From contig NZ_CP060704.1 of NCBI RefSeq assembly GCF_014353015.1, positions 1,327,001 to 1,391,000 of the forward strand: a stretch of DNA of 64,000 bases. Reading direction: 5' to 3'. The notes below the pieces were generated by a model. The model did no database searches and was not told the DNA's origin. It saw nothing but the letters and a program-made list of their open reading frames with translations. Each line of letters begins with the position of its first letter. The first letter of the stretch is position 1. Shown in pieces: positions 36,344 to 48,954 of the stretch. The DNA is from Chitinimonas koreensis. GTDB lineage: Bacteria; Pseudomonadota; Gammaproteobacteria; Burkholderiales; Chitinimonadaceae. The translations under genes were made by a program, and so were the position numbers.

Positions 36344-39300
36344 TCAGAGCTTCGAGATGTTGTCGTCATAAACGATGTGATTATCCTTCATCGCCTTCTT
36401 GTCCATCTGGAAGATATCCGTCAACTTTTGCCCATTGACCGAGACGCTGCCTGCACCGTCGAACAGCTTGGCGATCTCCAGCTTGGTGTGCTCGACGGCG
36501 AGGTAGAACGCCAGTGCGTGCTTGGTCTTCACCGGGTATTTCACCAGAATCCGGTCGCCTTTCTTGAGATCGGCCTGGCTGGAGCGCGCGTCGCTGTACC
36601 AGTCGGTGCCGTAGGTGCTTGTCGGTGGTTTTTTCGGGTTGTACTCCTCGACGCGCCAGCCGAAGATGTCTGGCCCCTCATAGGCTTGCTTGCCGCCGAG
36701 CTCCTCCGCGCCGTCCTTGTTCCAGTAGCCGTGGGTGGTCTTGTCCGACGGGCAGCCGACGTCGCCGATCTGCGGCTTGGAACAGAAGACGTTCATGCCG
36801 GCCACGGTGCCGGTGAACAGGTCGCTGCGTACCTGCTCGTCCCAGACCGTGGTCTGCTCCAGCCCGACCGGGATGTAGCCGGTCTCGGTCTGGCCCCAGC
36901 CCTTGTTCAGCACGCAGCCGCCGCGGGTGGCCGCATCGACCCAGTTGGTGTGCGAATAGAAGTCGCCCAGCGCGTGCAGGTTCTGGCCGAAGGCCGCCAC
37001 GATGCGCGAGATGTTCACGCCGTTGTTCGGCGCGAAGGTCGCGTTCTGGTAGGAGTTGCGGTTGGCCTTGATGTGGTCGAGCGAGTCCTGGATCCAGTTG
37101 TCGTTCTTGCCGTCCTGGTAGCTGGAGGTCAGCTGCGTCATGGCGGCGTCGGTGTACATCGGGCCGTCGTTCGGGTTGTCGAAGTGGTTCTTCGGATTGC
37201 ACTGGCCGCCGCCGTCGGTATAGGGCGTCGGGTAGCAGGACACCGAACCGTTGACGTCGGAGTGGTAGTTGTTGCGCACCACCCAGTCGATGAACTGGTC
37301 CGAGAAGCGCCCGCTCTGTCCCTCCTGCTGCATGTACTGCGAGAACGCGATGCGGACGATGTCGCCGTGCCCGCCGTCGGCGATCGGCATGTCCCAGAAC
37401 CCGTTCAGCGGGCTTTTGCCGGCGAACAGCGTGCCCGGGATGTGGAACAGGCCCAGCGGATCGATGCCGGCCAGCGGATTGCCACCGACGTAGGCATAGG
37501 CGTGTTCGCCGCCGGCGAGACCGAGCGGATCGGGCGTCAGGTAGCGGCCCTGGCTCGGGTCGTAGTAGCGGTGGACGTTGTAGTAGAGGCCGGTCTCGTC
37601 GTCGGCGTACTGGCCGGCCAGCCGCAGCGGCATGGCGAAGTTCTGCACCGCGCCGTCCGGTCTGGCGTATGGATTGCCGAAGGCATCGAAATCGCCCTGC
37701 CAGACCACGCGCTGCGCCGCGTCGGTCACCGCCAGCGGCAGGCCGCGCGGATCGGCGTGGACGGCGTAGAGCGCGCGGGCCTGGCCGCCGTCGGACCGCA
37801 TCGCCGCGTAGGGCGGTGGTCGCCGTACAGGTACTGGCTGACGACGCGGCCGGTGGCGTCGGCCTCGGCGATCAGCCGGTGGGTGGTGTCGTAGACGAAG
37901 TAGGTGGTGCGGTCGCCGACCGTCTTGGCGATGCGGTTGCCGAGCACGTCGTAGCGGTAGCGGGCGATGCTGCGGCTGCCCTGGCGCACCTCGACCAGCC
38001 GGTGGGCGTCGTCGTAGACGAAGTTCTGCTCGCCGCGCCGGACCTGCCGGCCGAAGCGGTCGCGCTCGGCCGCCGCGTCGCGCCGGTCGCCGAGCGCGTC
38101 GTAGCGGTAGTCGGCGTCGCGCAGCGCCGGCTGCGCCAGGCGGTTGTAGGCGACCTGGAGCGTCGACACCGTCGGCCGCTCGGCGGCCAGCCGCCGCATC
38201 GGGTCGTAGGCGTAGCGGAATTCCTGGCCGCCGCGCACCGTGGCGGCGAGGTTGCCGCCGCCGTCGTAGCGGTAGTCCAGCTTCTCGACGGCCGCGGGCT
38301 TGGCGGCGGTGCCCACTTCCAGCGCGGTGGTGCGGCCGGCGGCGTCGAAGCGGCTGCGCTGGACCAGGCCGTTGCCGTGGGTGAGGCCGGCGATGCCGCC
38401 GAACGGCTGCCATTCGATGGCCGACGCCACCGCTTCCTCGGTCAGCGAGCGCGGCAGCAGGGCGCGCAGCCGGTCGGCCGGCCAGGCGCCGACGGTGTGG
38501 TCGATCCAGGCCAGCCAGCCGGCGTCGCGGTAGACCGCGGCGAGCTTGCCGTCGACCGCGTCGTAGCGGTAGCCCAGCCGCTGCCCGTCGGGCAGCCGGC
38601 GGGTGGCCAGGCGGCCGCTGCCGGCCTCGTAGGCGTAGGCGGCGGCGAAACGGACCGGCGGCTGTGCCGCATCGGCCGGGACGATGGTCTGGACGTCCTC
38701 GGTGATCTGGCCGAAGGCGTCGCGCGCATAGCTGCGGCTGTTGCCGCAGCCGTCCAGCCGGGCCAGCAGGCCGCCCTGGTAGCGCAGCGATTCGCTGCAG
38801 CCCGGCCGGTCGCGGCGGACCAGCCGGCCGGCGGCGTCGATCACCCGCGTTTCCACCGTGCGGCTGCTGCCGTCGAGCGCGGTATGGATCTTCTCCACGA
38901 TCGCGCTGCCGGCGGCGGCGCGATGGCGGTAGGCGATGCGGCCCTCGTCGGGCGAGACCTCCAGCACGGTGCGGCCGAAGTCGTCCTTCAGCAAGCCGTG
39001 CGGGCGGCCGGCGCCGTCGGTGAACAAGAGGCCGCCGCGATTGGCGGCGAACTGGCGGGTGGAGCGGTCGGCGGCGAGCACTTCGACGCCGTTCTCGCTG
39101 CGCACCGTCGCGGTCGCGTAGCCGGCGCCGTCGAGCTGCACCGCCTGGTCGCCGAGCGGGCCGGTGCCCTGGGCCATCTGCAGGCCGACCGGCGTCAGGC
39201 GGGCGCGCAGCGCGCCGCGCTCGTCGCGCAGGTCGAGCTCGCCACCGAGCAGGCGGCCCGCCGCGTCGCGGATGGTCGCGGCCAGCAGCCGGCCTTCGCT

Positions 39301-41369
39301 GTCGTAGCGGTTGTCGATGCGGTTGCCGCGCGCGTCGACCAGGCCGGTCTGGCGGCCGTCCGGGCCGTATTCGGTGCGCAGCACCACCTGGTCGGGCGTG
39401 ACCGTGCGAGTCAGCCGGCGGTTGGCGTCATAGAAGAAGCGCTGCCGGCGCACCGCGCCGGCGCCGTCGGCCGCGCGGCCGTCGACGAAGCCGGCGGTCT
39501 GGGTCACGGCCTGCAGCGTGCCGGCCGGATCGTAGGCCAGCACGGCCTCGATGCTGCGCACGCCGTCGCTGCGGCGCAGCGTGGTCGGCCGGCCGGCCGC
39601 GTCGAAGGTCCGCATCTCGGTACGGAGGCCGCCCGGCGCGAGCACGGCGACGACGGCGTGGCCGGCGGCGTCGTAGTCGAAGCGGGTCACGTCCGAGTCG
39701 GTCGGATCGCCGTTCGGGCCGTTCGGCAGCGGACCGTCGATCTCGGCCAGCAGGCTGCGGCCGGCGATCTGGCGGTAGCGGTAGCGCGTCGTCAGCACCT
39801 GCGGCACCGCCTGCTCGGCTGTGGCCACGCTGCCTTCGCCGTCGAGCGGGCCGTAGCCGGTCTCGCTGATCTCGAGCGGCTGGCCCTGCGCGTTGTAGCG
39901 GAACCGCCACTGGTGTTCGCGGCCCGCCAGCACGCTCGGCTTGGCGATCAGCAGCGGCTGCTGCTCGCCGTCCGCGGCTGCGTATTCGTAGCGGGCCAGC
40001 AGTTGCGGCGCGGCGGCCTTGCCGCCGGCATAGGCGATCCGCAGCGTGCGGACCGTCCGGCCCAGCGCATCGCGCTCGGTGCGCGTGGTCTCGATCGGCT
40101 GGCCGGCGCGGTCGAGCCGGGTGACGTCGCGTAGCCGGCCCTGGCCGTCGTAGCCGTAGCGCATATCGGTCGGGCCGCAGCTGCTGCAGCCGGCGCCGCG
40201 CACTTCGAGCAGGCGCGGCTGGCCGGCGATCTGTGCGCTGCGGTATTCGGTGCGCTGGCCCTGGCTGTCGACCAGCACCGTCAGGCCCGGCTTGGGCCAG
40301 CTCAGCGCGACCTGCTCGATGCCGGTGCCGGCGACCAGACGGGCGTTCTCCCGGCGCGCCGGTTCGCCGCGCACGGTCAGGTTGGCGCGGCCGGCGGCGT
40401 CGTAGCCGTAGCTGCCGATCCGCTGGTCGAGCTGGCGGCCGTCGCTGCCCTTGCCGTGCACGCTGATGCCGGTGAGCAGCATGGGGAAGCGCGGATCTTC
40501 GTAGTGGTAGCGCCGGCTGACGCCGGCCGGCATGGCGACGCCGGCCAGGTTGGCCAGCCGCTCTTCCGCCGGCGCCGTCGCGCCCTTGGGGCCGGGCTGC
40601 CGTAGGCATAGGCGAAGCGACCGACCGGGCTGTCGATGCTGCGCACGCCGGCGTACCGGCCACCGGCGGCGTCGTGGTAGTTCAGCTGCAGCGCCCGGCC
40701 CTGCGGGTCGACCACCCGGATCAGCGCGCCGCGCGGGTCATAGCTCAGGCTGACTGCTTCGCCGCTCGGCGCCGAGATCCGCTCGAGCCGGCCGGCCTCG
40801 TCGAAGCTCAGCACCCGGCCGTTCGGCCAGCGCCAGGCGTAGCGCTTGCGGCCGGCCTGGCGGATCAGGCTCAGCACGCCCTGCTGCGGATCGCCGCTGC
40901 GGTAGCGATCCGGTTCGAGCAGGCCGCGGCGGAACAGCACCGGGGTGCCATCGGCCTGCACGATGCGGACGCTGTCGCCCAGGTCCTGCAGCGTGGTTTC
41001 GTAGCTCAGCCGCCAGCCGCGGCCGAGGATGCCCTTGTTGCCCGGGACGAGGCTGTACTGGCTGTTGTAGTAGCGGACGATCTCGAGGCCGAGCACGCCG
41101 GGCAGGGCGGGCAGGTCGGTCTCCTGCTGGAACTTGTTGCCGGTGATGACGTTGATCGGGTTGCCGGCGCCCTGGTTGGTACCGGAGTTGTTGCCCTGGC
41201 TGGCGGCGCCCTCGCCGCCGCAGGTGGCGCCGCCGGGCGTGCTGCCGCCGCAGCAGGCCTTGGTCGGGTCGCAGGCTTCCGCCTGGGCGGGGCTGGCTGC
41301 CAGCCAGAACAGGAGGCCGCCCAGCAGCGGCAACGATGCGAGACGGAGCAGGGAGCGGCGTGCCGGCAT
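36344..41369 (-). CDS. Rhs3: Sec-exported Rhs/YD-repeat protein with Het-C/phospholipase C-like C-terminal domain (two frameshifts)
   Basis: About 1,675 residues after restoring two lost bases (G-run 40588-40591; near 37811-37815). Order: Sec signal from MPARRSLLRLASLPLLGGLL (cleavage near SPAQAEACDP), Cys/Gly segment, DUF6531-type start, YD repeats, Rhs core ending DPSQGRYLTPDPLGLAGG (about 1276), unique C-terminal domain. That domain shows GHGDIVRIAF, NHFDN (about 1393), FGQNLHALGDFYSHTNWVD (about 1468) and HALAFYLAVEH. The HFDN and LHALGDFYSHTNW pair is typical of the Het-C/zinc-dependent phospholipase C group, suggesting a membrane-lipid-attacking toxin. Its ATG is 3 nt after the stop of the last tad gene (TAGACCATG), placing it in the tad operon. 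Confidence 0.87.
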
Positions 41370-41372
41370 GGT

Positions 41373-42620
41373 CTATTGCAGCCCTTGGAAGGTGATGTCG
41401 ACGCGGCGGTTCGGCGCCAGGCAATCCTTCTGCGCCTGGCCGCTCGCGGGGCAGCTGCCCTTCGCCACGATCGGATCGTGCGAGCCGCGGCCCTCGGTGG
41501 AGATCGGCTTGTCGGGGAAGCCGTGCGCCTGCAGGTAGTCCTTCACCGCCTTGGCGCGATTGAGCGACAGCGGGTCGTTGACCGCGTCGGTGCCGATCTG
41601 GTCGGTGTGGCCGGTCAGCTTGACCGACTCGAAATTGCGGCTCTGCGCCTGGGCGATCAGCTCGTCGAGCTTGCTCTTGCCGCTCGCGCTCAGCGTGGCC
41701 GAGCCGAAGTCGAACAGCAGGTCGGTCGACAGGCTCTCGGTCACCGTGCTGCCGCCGCCGGGGCAGCCGTTGCCGTTGCCGTTCGGATCGGGATCGGTCG
41801 GGGCGACGTCGCCGTTGCCCCAGTGCATGCCGACGCCGCCCTGGCTGGTGCCGCCGCCGACGTTCTTGTAGCTGCTCGGCAGGGTGCCGGCGTCGGGCGC
41901 GGTGCCGACCTGGCCCAGGCCGAGCGAGTTGCCGTTGCTCGGCGTCTGGGTGTGGCCGACCGCGGCGCCGCCCTCGATCGCCGGCGACTGCATGCGCGTG
42001 GCGAAGGCCAGGTTGATCGGCATGCGGCGCGATTCCAGCATGTGCTTGGCCACCGGGTCGGTGGTGAAGGCGCCGACCAGGGTGCTGTAGAGCTTGCCGA
42101 CCAGCGGTACGTCGAGCGGCATGCCGTAGGTCATCTCGAGCTTGAGCACGTTGGCGTCGAGGATGTTCTGGCCCGACTTGGCGCCGGTGGCGGTCGAGCG
42201 CAGCAGCAGGTTGTCGTTGGGGATCTCGAGCTGGCCGCTCTTGTTCTTCACGCCGAAGTCCTGGAACGCTTCCTTGTTCGGGCTCAGCTGGCGCCAGCTC
42301 ATGAAGCCGTTGGCCTTGGCCTCGGCGATCTTCTGCACGGTCTTGGCCATGGCGGCCGGCACGTCGGAGGCGCTGGTGGCGCCGACCATCACCGGCATCA
42401 GGCCGCGGGCGAGGCCGCCCTCGATCGACGAGGTGGTGGCGTTGCCGACGCTGCCGGCGCGGGCGGCTTCCTCGAGCGCGAAGTTGAGCGCGTTCTTCTG
42501 CTGCATCACCAGGCCGAACTGCAGGGCGCCCAGGCCGAGCAGGCCGACGATGGGCAGGGTGATCACCAGTTCGATGCTGCTGGCGCCGCCCTGGCGGCGG
42601 GCGCGTGCTTGCTGCCTCAT
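41373..42620 (-). CDS. TadE-like pseudopilin fused to OmpA peptidoglycan-binding domain
   Basis: A 415-residue protein starting MRQQARARRQGGASSIELVI. The N-terminus is a TadE/pseudopilin-type segment (GGASSIELVITLPIVGLLGL). The middle (about 60-285) is unassigned. The C-terminus is an OmpA-like domain with DLLFDFGSATLSASGKSKLD and the peptidoglycan-binding pattern LTGHTDQIGTDAVNDPLSLN...NRRVDI. The fusion could tie the pilus or secretion apparatus to the cell wall. ATGA overlap with the upstream TPR gene and a 3-nt gap to rhs3 downstream show tight coupling. Separate OmpA proteins are known in some tad clusters; fusion to a pseudopilin segment is less usual. Confidence 0.82.
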   Translation of the reverse strand: MRQQARARRQGGASSIELVITLPIVGLLGLGALQFGLVMQQKNALNFALEEAARAGSVGNATTSSIEGGLARGLMPVMVGATSASDVPAAMAKTVQKIAEAKANGFMSWRQLSPNKEAFQDFGVKNKSGQLEIPNDNLLLRSTATGAKSGQNILDANVLKLEMTYGMPLDVPLVGKLYSTLVGAFTTDPVAKHMLESRRMPINLAFATRMQSPAIEGGAAVGHTQTPSNGNSLGLGQVGTAPDAGTLPSSYKNVGGGTSQGGVGMHWGNGDVAPTDPDPNGNGNGCPGGGSTVTESLSTDLLFDFGSATLSASGKSKLDELIAQAQSRNFESVKLTGHTDQIGTDAVNDPLSLNRAKAVKDYLQAHGFPDKPISTEGRGSHDPIVAKGSCPASGQAQKDCLAPNRRVDITFQGLQ

Positions 42621-43294
42621 TGCTTGCTGCCTCCCTGGATGATTTCGACATGCGGCTTGACCGCGGCGGCGCCGGCGGCCACGGCGGAGTGGCCGGTCCT
42701 GGGCGGCACCGGCTCGGCGATGGCGCGCACCGGCTCGTCGCGCAGCGGCTCCTCGGCCGGCGGCTCCAGCAGGGCGACCAGGCCGTCGGCCAGGCGGTCG
42801 CGCTCGGCGGCGAAGTCGGGCGGGACGGCCAGCGGCGCCATCGCGCCCAGTTCGCTGGCCGCCAGTTGCAGGCCCAGCAGCGCGTGGCTGTAGCGCAGCT
42901 CGGCCAGCATGCGGCTGGCGCCCGGGCCCTGGGTGTCGACCAGGGCGATGGCGCGCTGGTAGGCGTGGCTGGCGGCGGCCCAGTCGTCCTGGCGCTGGGT
43001 GGCGTGGGCGAGCCGGACCCAGGCGCCGAGGTCGTCGGGCTGGCGGACCAGCAGCGCCTCGAGGCCGGCGCGGGCGACTGCCCAGTCGCCGGACCGGTAG
43101 GCGGCTTCGATCTGTTCGAGGCCGATGGCCGGCGCCGAGGCGCCGGCAGCCGCGGCCGGCTTGTCGGTAGCCGGCGCCGTGGCGGCCGGGACCGCAGCGG
43201 CCGGCGCGGCGGCGGCCGGCGTGCCGGCGGCCAGGGCCGGCGGCAGCGCCAGCACGGCGGCGAGGGAAAGCGCGAGGGTGGACAGTCGCATCAT
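42617..43294 (-). CDS. tadD: Exported TPR protein (TadD-like)
   Basis: A 225-residue protein starting MMRLSTLALSLAAVLALPPA with a Sec signal, an Ala/Pro-rich stretch, and two TPR-like helices pairs (GLEQIEAAYRSGDWAVARAG, AHATQRQDDWAAASHAYQRA). TadD proteins are TPR lipoproteins assisting the secretin; this copy has no lipobox cysteine, so it is probably periplasmic. The stop overlaps the start of the TadE-OmpA gene (ATGA). The symbol is by position and repeat type, not by close similarity. Confidence 0.7.
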   Translation of the reverse strand: MMRLSTLALSLAAVLALPPALAAGTPAAAAPAAAVPAATAPATDKPAAAAGASAPAIGLEQIEAAYRSGDWAVARAGLEALLVRQPDDLGAWVRLAHATQRQDDWAAASHAYQRAIALVDTQGPGASRMLAELRYSHALLGLQLAASELGAMAPLAVPPDFAAERDRLADGLVALLEPPAEEPLRDEPVRAIAEPVPPRTGHSAVAAGAAAVKPHVEIIQGGSKQ

Positions 43295-43304
43295 GGGGTC
43301 TCCG

Positions 43305-43682
43305 TCACGGGGGCAGTTGCTGGCCGCGTTCGAGGCCGAGCCGGGCGGCGTCGCCGGCCGGCAGCTCGACCACCCGCCAGGCCGAGCCGCACAGCGCCAG
43401 CCGCCACGGCGGCAGGGCAGGGCGGATCGCCACGATGCGGTCGGCGCGGTCGAGGAACAGCACGTCGATCGGGTAGCGCATGCCGAAGGTGTGGACGCTG
43501 TTGCACGGCGCCAGCGACAAGCCTTCGCCGCGCCGCAGGGGGCGGCGGCCGAGCAGGCCGCGCAAGCGCGGCAGCAGGCGGTGGGCCAGGTGCAGCTCGA
43601 GCGGCCCGGCCGGCAGCGCCAGCGTGGCGCGCGGCAGGCCGAAGCCGGCCGCTGCTGCGGCGGCGGTGGTGGCGGTGCTCAC
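43305..43682 (-). CDS. DUF192 family protein in the tad operon
   Basis: A 125-residue protein with the DUF192 core: LAPCNSVHTFGMRYPIDVLF and a C-terminal VVELPAGDAARLGL. DUF192 proteins are small beta-barrel proteins of unknown function, usually exported; this one has only an Ala-rich start and may be cytoplasmic. It is a common passenger in betaproteobacterial tad operons. The start is a GTG that overlaps the tadC stop (GTGA), the only start consistent with the gene order. Confidence 0.78.
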   Translation of the reverse strand: MSTATTAAAAAAGFGLPRATLALPAGPLELHLAHRLLPRLRGLLGRRPLRRGEGLSLAPCNSVHTFGMRYPIDVLFLDRADRIVAIRPALPPWRLALCGSAWRVVELPAGDAARLGLERGQQLPP

Positions 43683-44554
43683 AGCAGGCCCTCCTGCAGG
43701 AACTTCATCACGATCGGGAAGGCGAGCACCACGAAGGTGCAGGGGAAGATGAAGGCGATCAGCGGGAACAGCATCTTCACCGGCGCTTCCATCGCCATCT
43801 TCTCGGCGCGCAGGAAGCGTTCGCTGCGGCGCTGCTCGGCCTGGGCGCGCAGGATCGGGCCGAGGCTGGCGCCCTGCTTGTCGGCTGCGACCATGGCCGA
43901 GACCAGGCTGGAGATGGCCGGGATCTGCAGCCGGTCGGCCAGCGAGCGCAGCGCCTCGGCGCGCGAGCGGCCGGCGCGGATGTCGCGCAGCGTGCGGCCG
44001 AGCTCGTACTTGAGCGGGTTCTCGGGCAGCTTCTCGGCCGCCTTGCCCAGCGCGCCGGTCAGGTTCAGGCCCGATTCGATGCCGAGCGTGACGATGTCGA
44101 GGTAGAACGGCAGCGCCTTGAGGATCTGCTGGTGGCGGCGCTGCTTCTCGTCCTTGAGCCACAGGTCGGGCAGCATGAAGCCGAGCCCGCCGATGAAGGC
44201 CAGCACGAACGGCGGCGCCATGCCCAGCGGGCTGTAGGCGATGGCGACGGCCAGCATGGCGATCAGCGCGGCCACGATCTTGCCGGAGAAGAACTGCTCG
44301 GCGCCGAGCGTGAAGTCGAGCCCGGCCGCCTTGAGCTCCACCTGCTTGCGCTGGCGGTAGCGCACCGACAGCAGCGAGGCGGTGTGGAAGGTGACCAGCT
44401 GGATCAGCGGCCAGGTCAGCCGGTAGAAGGTCGGCGGCCGGTCGAGATAGGTGCGGTCCTCGCCGGGCACGTCGAGGAAGGCCTGGCGGACGCCGGCGAA
44501 GGCCAGCCAGAAGGCGAAGGCGACGCCGCCGAGGCTGAGAGCGAGCCAGATCAT
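43679..44554 (-). CDS. tadC: Tad inner-membrane platform protein TadC (T2SSF domain)
   Basis: A 291-residue protein starting MIWLALSLGGVAFAFWLAFA with about four membrane segments and a type II secretion F domain. The cytoplasmic part has KALPFYLDIVTLGIESGLNL and ERFLRAEKMAMEAPVKMLFP, typical of TadC. It forms, with TadB, the inner-membrane platform on which the CpaF ATPase works. The gene is preceded by dispersed repeat copy B and overlaps the DUF192 gene at its end. Confidence 0.9.
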   Translation of the reverse strand: MIWLALSLGGVAFAFWLAFAGVRQAFLDVPGEDRTYLDRPPTFYRLTWPLIQLVTFHTASLLSVRYRQRKQVELKAAGLDFTLGAEQFFSGKIVAALIAMLAVAIAYSPLGMAPPFVLAFIGGLGFMLPDLWLKDEKQRRHQQILKALPFYLDIVTLGIESGLNLTGALGKAAEKLPENPLKYELGRTLRDIRAGRSRAEALRSLADRLQIPAISSLVSAMVAADKQGASLGPILRAQAEQRRSERFLRAEKMAMEAPVKMLFPLIAFIFPCTFVVLAFPIVMKFLQEGLL

Positions 44555-44609
44555 GGGAAAGTCCTGTTACAGCCCCGTCCGGTGCACGCAAGCAGGGGAG
44601 CCATCGCAC

Positions 44610-44726
44610 GCGAGCGCAGCGAGGCTCCCTCGCGGCGGCGAGGGCGGGGGAGTAGGGATGAATCAGGAGGAGCCTGGTGGCCGAGCTGCGTTGACCGTTA
44701 ACGCCCGGCTTTGCCGGGCGCTGCAC
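44610..44726. repeat. Dispersed intergenic repeat, copy B (short form)
   Basis: Same order of motifs as copy A (GCGAGCGCAGCGAGGCTCCC, GGCGAGGGCGGGGGAGTAGG, CGCCCGGCTTTGCCGGG), but the 40-bp CCCCACAAAG hairpin segment is missing. It lies between tadB and tadC, genes that are otherwise adjacent in tad loci. The 215-bp gap is essentially this repeat and its flanks. Confidence 0.85.
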
Positions 44727-44769
44727 CGCAGCTCGAATCACCGATGAAGTCAGAAAGTCCATGCCAGGC

Positions 44770-45662
44770 TCACACATCGATCGTGATGATCTTCTTGATC
44801 ACGATCGCGCCGAGCCCTTCCATCACCGCGATGATCCCGACCACCACCCAGCCGTACCAGGTGGTGAACAGCGGATGCATGGCGACCGGCTCGAGCTTGA
44901 ACAGGAAGAAGATCAGCAGCACCGGCAACAGGCCCACCACCCAGCCCTGCAGCTTGCCCTGGGCGGTCAGCGCGCGGATCTTGCCCTCGATGGCGGCCTT
45001 CTGCCGCAGCGTGTCGGACAGCCGCTCGAGCGTCTCGGCCAGGTTGCCGCCGGTCTCGCGGGCGATCTTGAGGGCGGCGCAGAACAGCGCGTATTCCTCC
45101 AGCGGCACGCGCTTCTCGAGGTTCTCCAGCGCCGATTCGAACTCGACGCCGATGCGCTGCTCGCGCAGCAGCAGGTCGAATTCCTGCGAGATCGGCACCG
45201 GCATCTCGGCCACCATCTGCGCCATCGCGGCCGGCAGCGCGGCGCCGGCGCGCAGCGCGCCGGAGATCAGCATGCTGGCGTCGGGCAGCTGCTCGCGCAG
45301 CTTCTTGTGGCGCCGCTCGCGCACGATGCGGACCAGGAAGCGCGGAAACACCGCCAGCGCGCCGGCGGCGATGGCGCCGATCACCATGTTGCCGCTGAAC
45401 AGCCAGGCCAGCATGCCGCCGGCGATCACCAGGATCACGTTGACGGCGAACAGCTGGCTGATGTCGACGAACACGAACATCTGCTCGAGGTGGGCGCGGG
45501 CGTGGTCGGAGAACACCTGCTGGTAGCGGTCGAAGCCGCCGGTCAGCAACTGGTAGACGCACCAGAACAGCACCATGCCGCAGATGAACACCACCAGCAC
45601 GATGGTGGTCTCGAAGTCGGCGGCGCGGGCCGCCTCGTTCATCCAGGACTGCAGGGTCTCGG

Positions 45663-45666
<4 letters not shown>
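44770..45666 (-). CDS. tadB: Tad inner-membrane platform protein TadB (T2SSF domain)
   Basis: A 298-residue protein starting MTETLQSWMNEAARAADFET with N-terminal and C-terminal membrane segments. The T2SSF domain has LREQLPDASMLISGALRAGA and ARETGGNLAETLERLSDTLR, the standard TadB signature. Its start overlaps the cpaF stop (ATGA), so it is translationally coupled. It partners TadC in the pilus/secretion platform. Confidence 0.92.
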
Positions 45667-47392
<1,726 letters not shown>

Positions 47393-47438
47393 CGTCCTCG
47401 TTCCTTGAAACCTATACACAATCTATTGAGAAGCACAT

Positions 47439-47526
47439 TCCCTCCCCTTCAAGGGAGGGTTAGGGTGGGGATGGGGGCGGAGCCGACTGGCCCATCCCCT
47501 CCCAGCCTCCCCCTTGACGGGGAGGC
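47439..47526. repeat. REPIN-family arms in tail-to-tail order
   Basis: CCCTCCCCTTCAAGGGAGGG plus a TTAGGGTGGGGATGGGG tail faces CCATCCCCTCCCAGCCTCCC with its own hairpin. The arms are the same as in 3973-4117 and 11916-12056, but here the tails point inward. It fills the 140-bp gap between cpaC and cpaF and ends only 6 bp before the cpaC stop codon. Confidence 0.75.
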
Positions 47527-47532
47527 GCAGTT

Positions 47533-48920
47533 CTAGTGGTCCTTGAGCGGCGGCTTGGCCAGCGGCGGCGCCGGCGGCTTGGCCTTGTCGGCGATGCGTT
47601 CCTTGGTTTCCTGCAGGCGGCGCTCGCCGCTGTCGATCAGGCCGCGGTTGAGTTGCGAATCGGGCGAGATGAAGTGCGGCGTGACCAGCACCACCAATTC
47701 GCTCTGGTTGCTGCGGAACTGCTTGGACTTGAACAGGTGGCCGAGGATGGGGATGTCGCCCAGGCCGGCGACCTTCTCCACCGTCTTGCCGGTGTCGTCG
47801 TTCAGCAGGCCCGACAGCACCAGCGTCTCGCCTTCGCGCAGGTTCACGTCGGTCGCGGTGCGGCGCATGAGGAAGCCGGGCAGGCCGCCGACGGTGACGC
47901 CGCTGTCGACCGCCGACAGCTCGGTGCTGACCGAGGCCGAGATCACGCCGCTCTCGCTGGCGGTCGGCTTGATGTTGAACAGCACGCCGTAGGGCTTGAA
48001 GGTCACCGACATCTCGCCGTCGCCGTTGACCATCGGGATCGGGATCTCGCCGCCGGCCATGAAGTTGGCGTTGCCGCCGCTGCGGCAGGACAGCCGCGGC
48101 TCGGCCAGCACGTAGGCGTCGCCCTGGCTGACCAGCAGGTTGATGACCGAGCTGGCCGAGGTCTGCAGGCCGAAGTAGGTCTGGAACGGCTTGACCTTGC
48201 CGGTGTTCTCGGTATCGGGCCGAAGCTGCCGTTGGGCTGGCCGTCCGACACCAGGCGGAAGTAACGGTTGTTCTTCCAGTCGCCGATGATGCCGAACAGC
48301 GGGCCGTTCAGCGTCTTCTGCCAGTTCACGCCGAGATCCTCGAGCGCCTTCTTGTTGAACTCCATGATCTTCACGTCCATGTAGATCATGCGTTCCAGGC
48401 CCATCGTGCTGACCAGGTTCACCACCTGGCCCTGGTAGCGGGTCACCACTTCCTTGAGGCGCGCGGCCGATTCGGCGTTGAGGTCGCCGCCGGTCAGCAC
48501 CACCTTGTCGCCGACCAGCGAGGCCTGCACGCCGCGGATCGAGCCGATCATGGTGCGCACTTCCTTCAGGAGGCGCTGGCTGTCGGCCGCCACCACGGTG
48601 ACGATCAGCGTGCGTTCCTGGCCGTTCTGGCGCCACAGGTGGACGGTCGACTGGCCGGGCTTCTCGGGCAGCAGCAGGATCTGGCGGTCGTCGAGCGCCG
48701 AGGCCGATACCACGTTGCCGTTGCCGACGGCGATGCGCTTGATCTTGGCTTCGTTGAGCACCAGGGTCTGGCCGACGTAGAGCTCGATCTCGTTGCGGTC
48801 GGCCGTGCTGCGCTCCGACTGGGCGGCCATCGGCGCGGCCAGGGCGGGTGCGGCGGCGCCGAACAGGGCCAGCGTGCACAGCGCGATGCGGGTCATGGAA
48901 TAAAGCGATGCGAGGTTCAT
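47533..48920 (-). CDS. cpaC: Tad outer-membrane secretin CpaC/RcpA (one frameshift)
   Basis: About 462 residues after adding one base in the G-run 48217-48219. Signal peptide from MNLASLYSMTRIALCTLALF (cleavage near APALA). The N-terminal domain shows ELYVGQTLVLNEAKIKRIAV, a BON-like part shows GVQASLVGDKVVLTGGDL, and the secretin core shows AEPRLSCRSGGNANFMAGGE and VPLLGDIPILGHLF-type GLGDIPILGHLFKSKQF. It forms the outer-membrane channel for the Flp pilus or secreted protein. The gene follows cpaB by 34 nt. Confidence 0.92.
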
Positions 48921-48954
48921 GTGGTTCTTCTATTTCGTAATCGATGCCGAGGGC

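Noticed and set aside
23843..41369. Rhs proteins as classical type VI secretion effectors
   Set aside because: The N-termini are Sec signals plus a Cys/Gly segment. No PAAR, VgrG or DUF4123-type adaptor gene is in the window.
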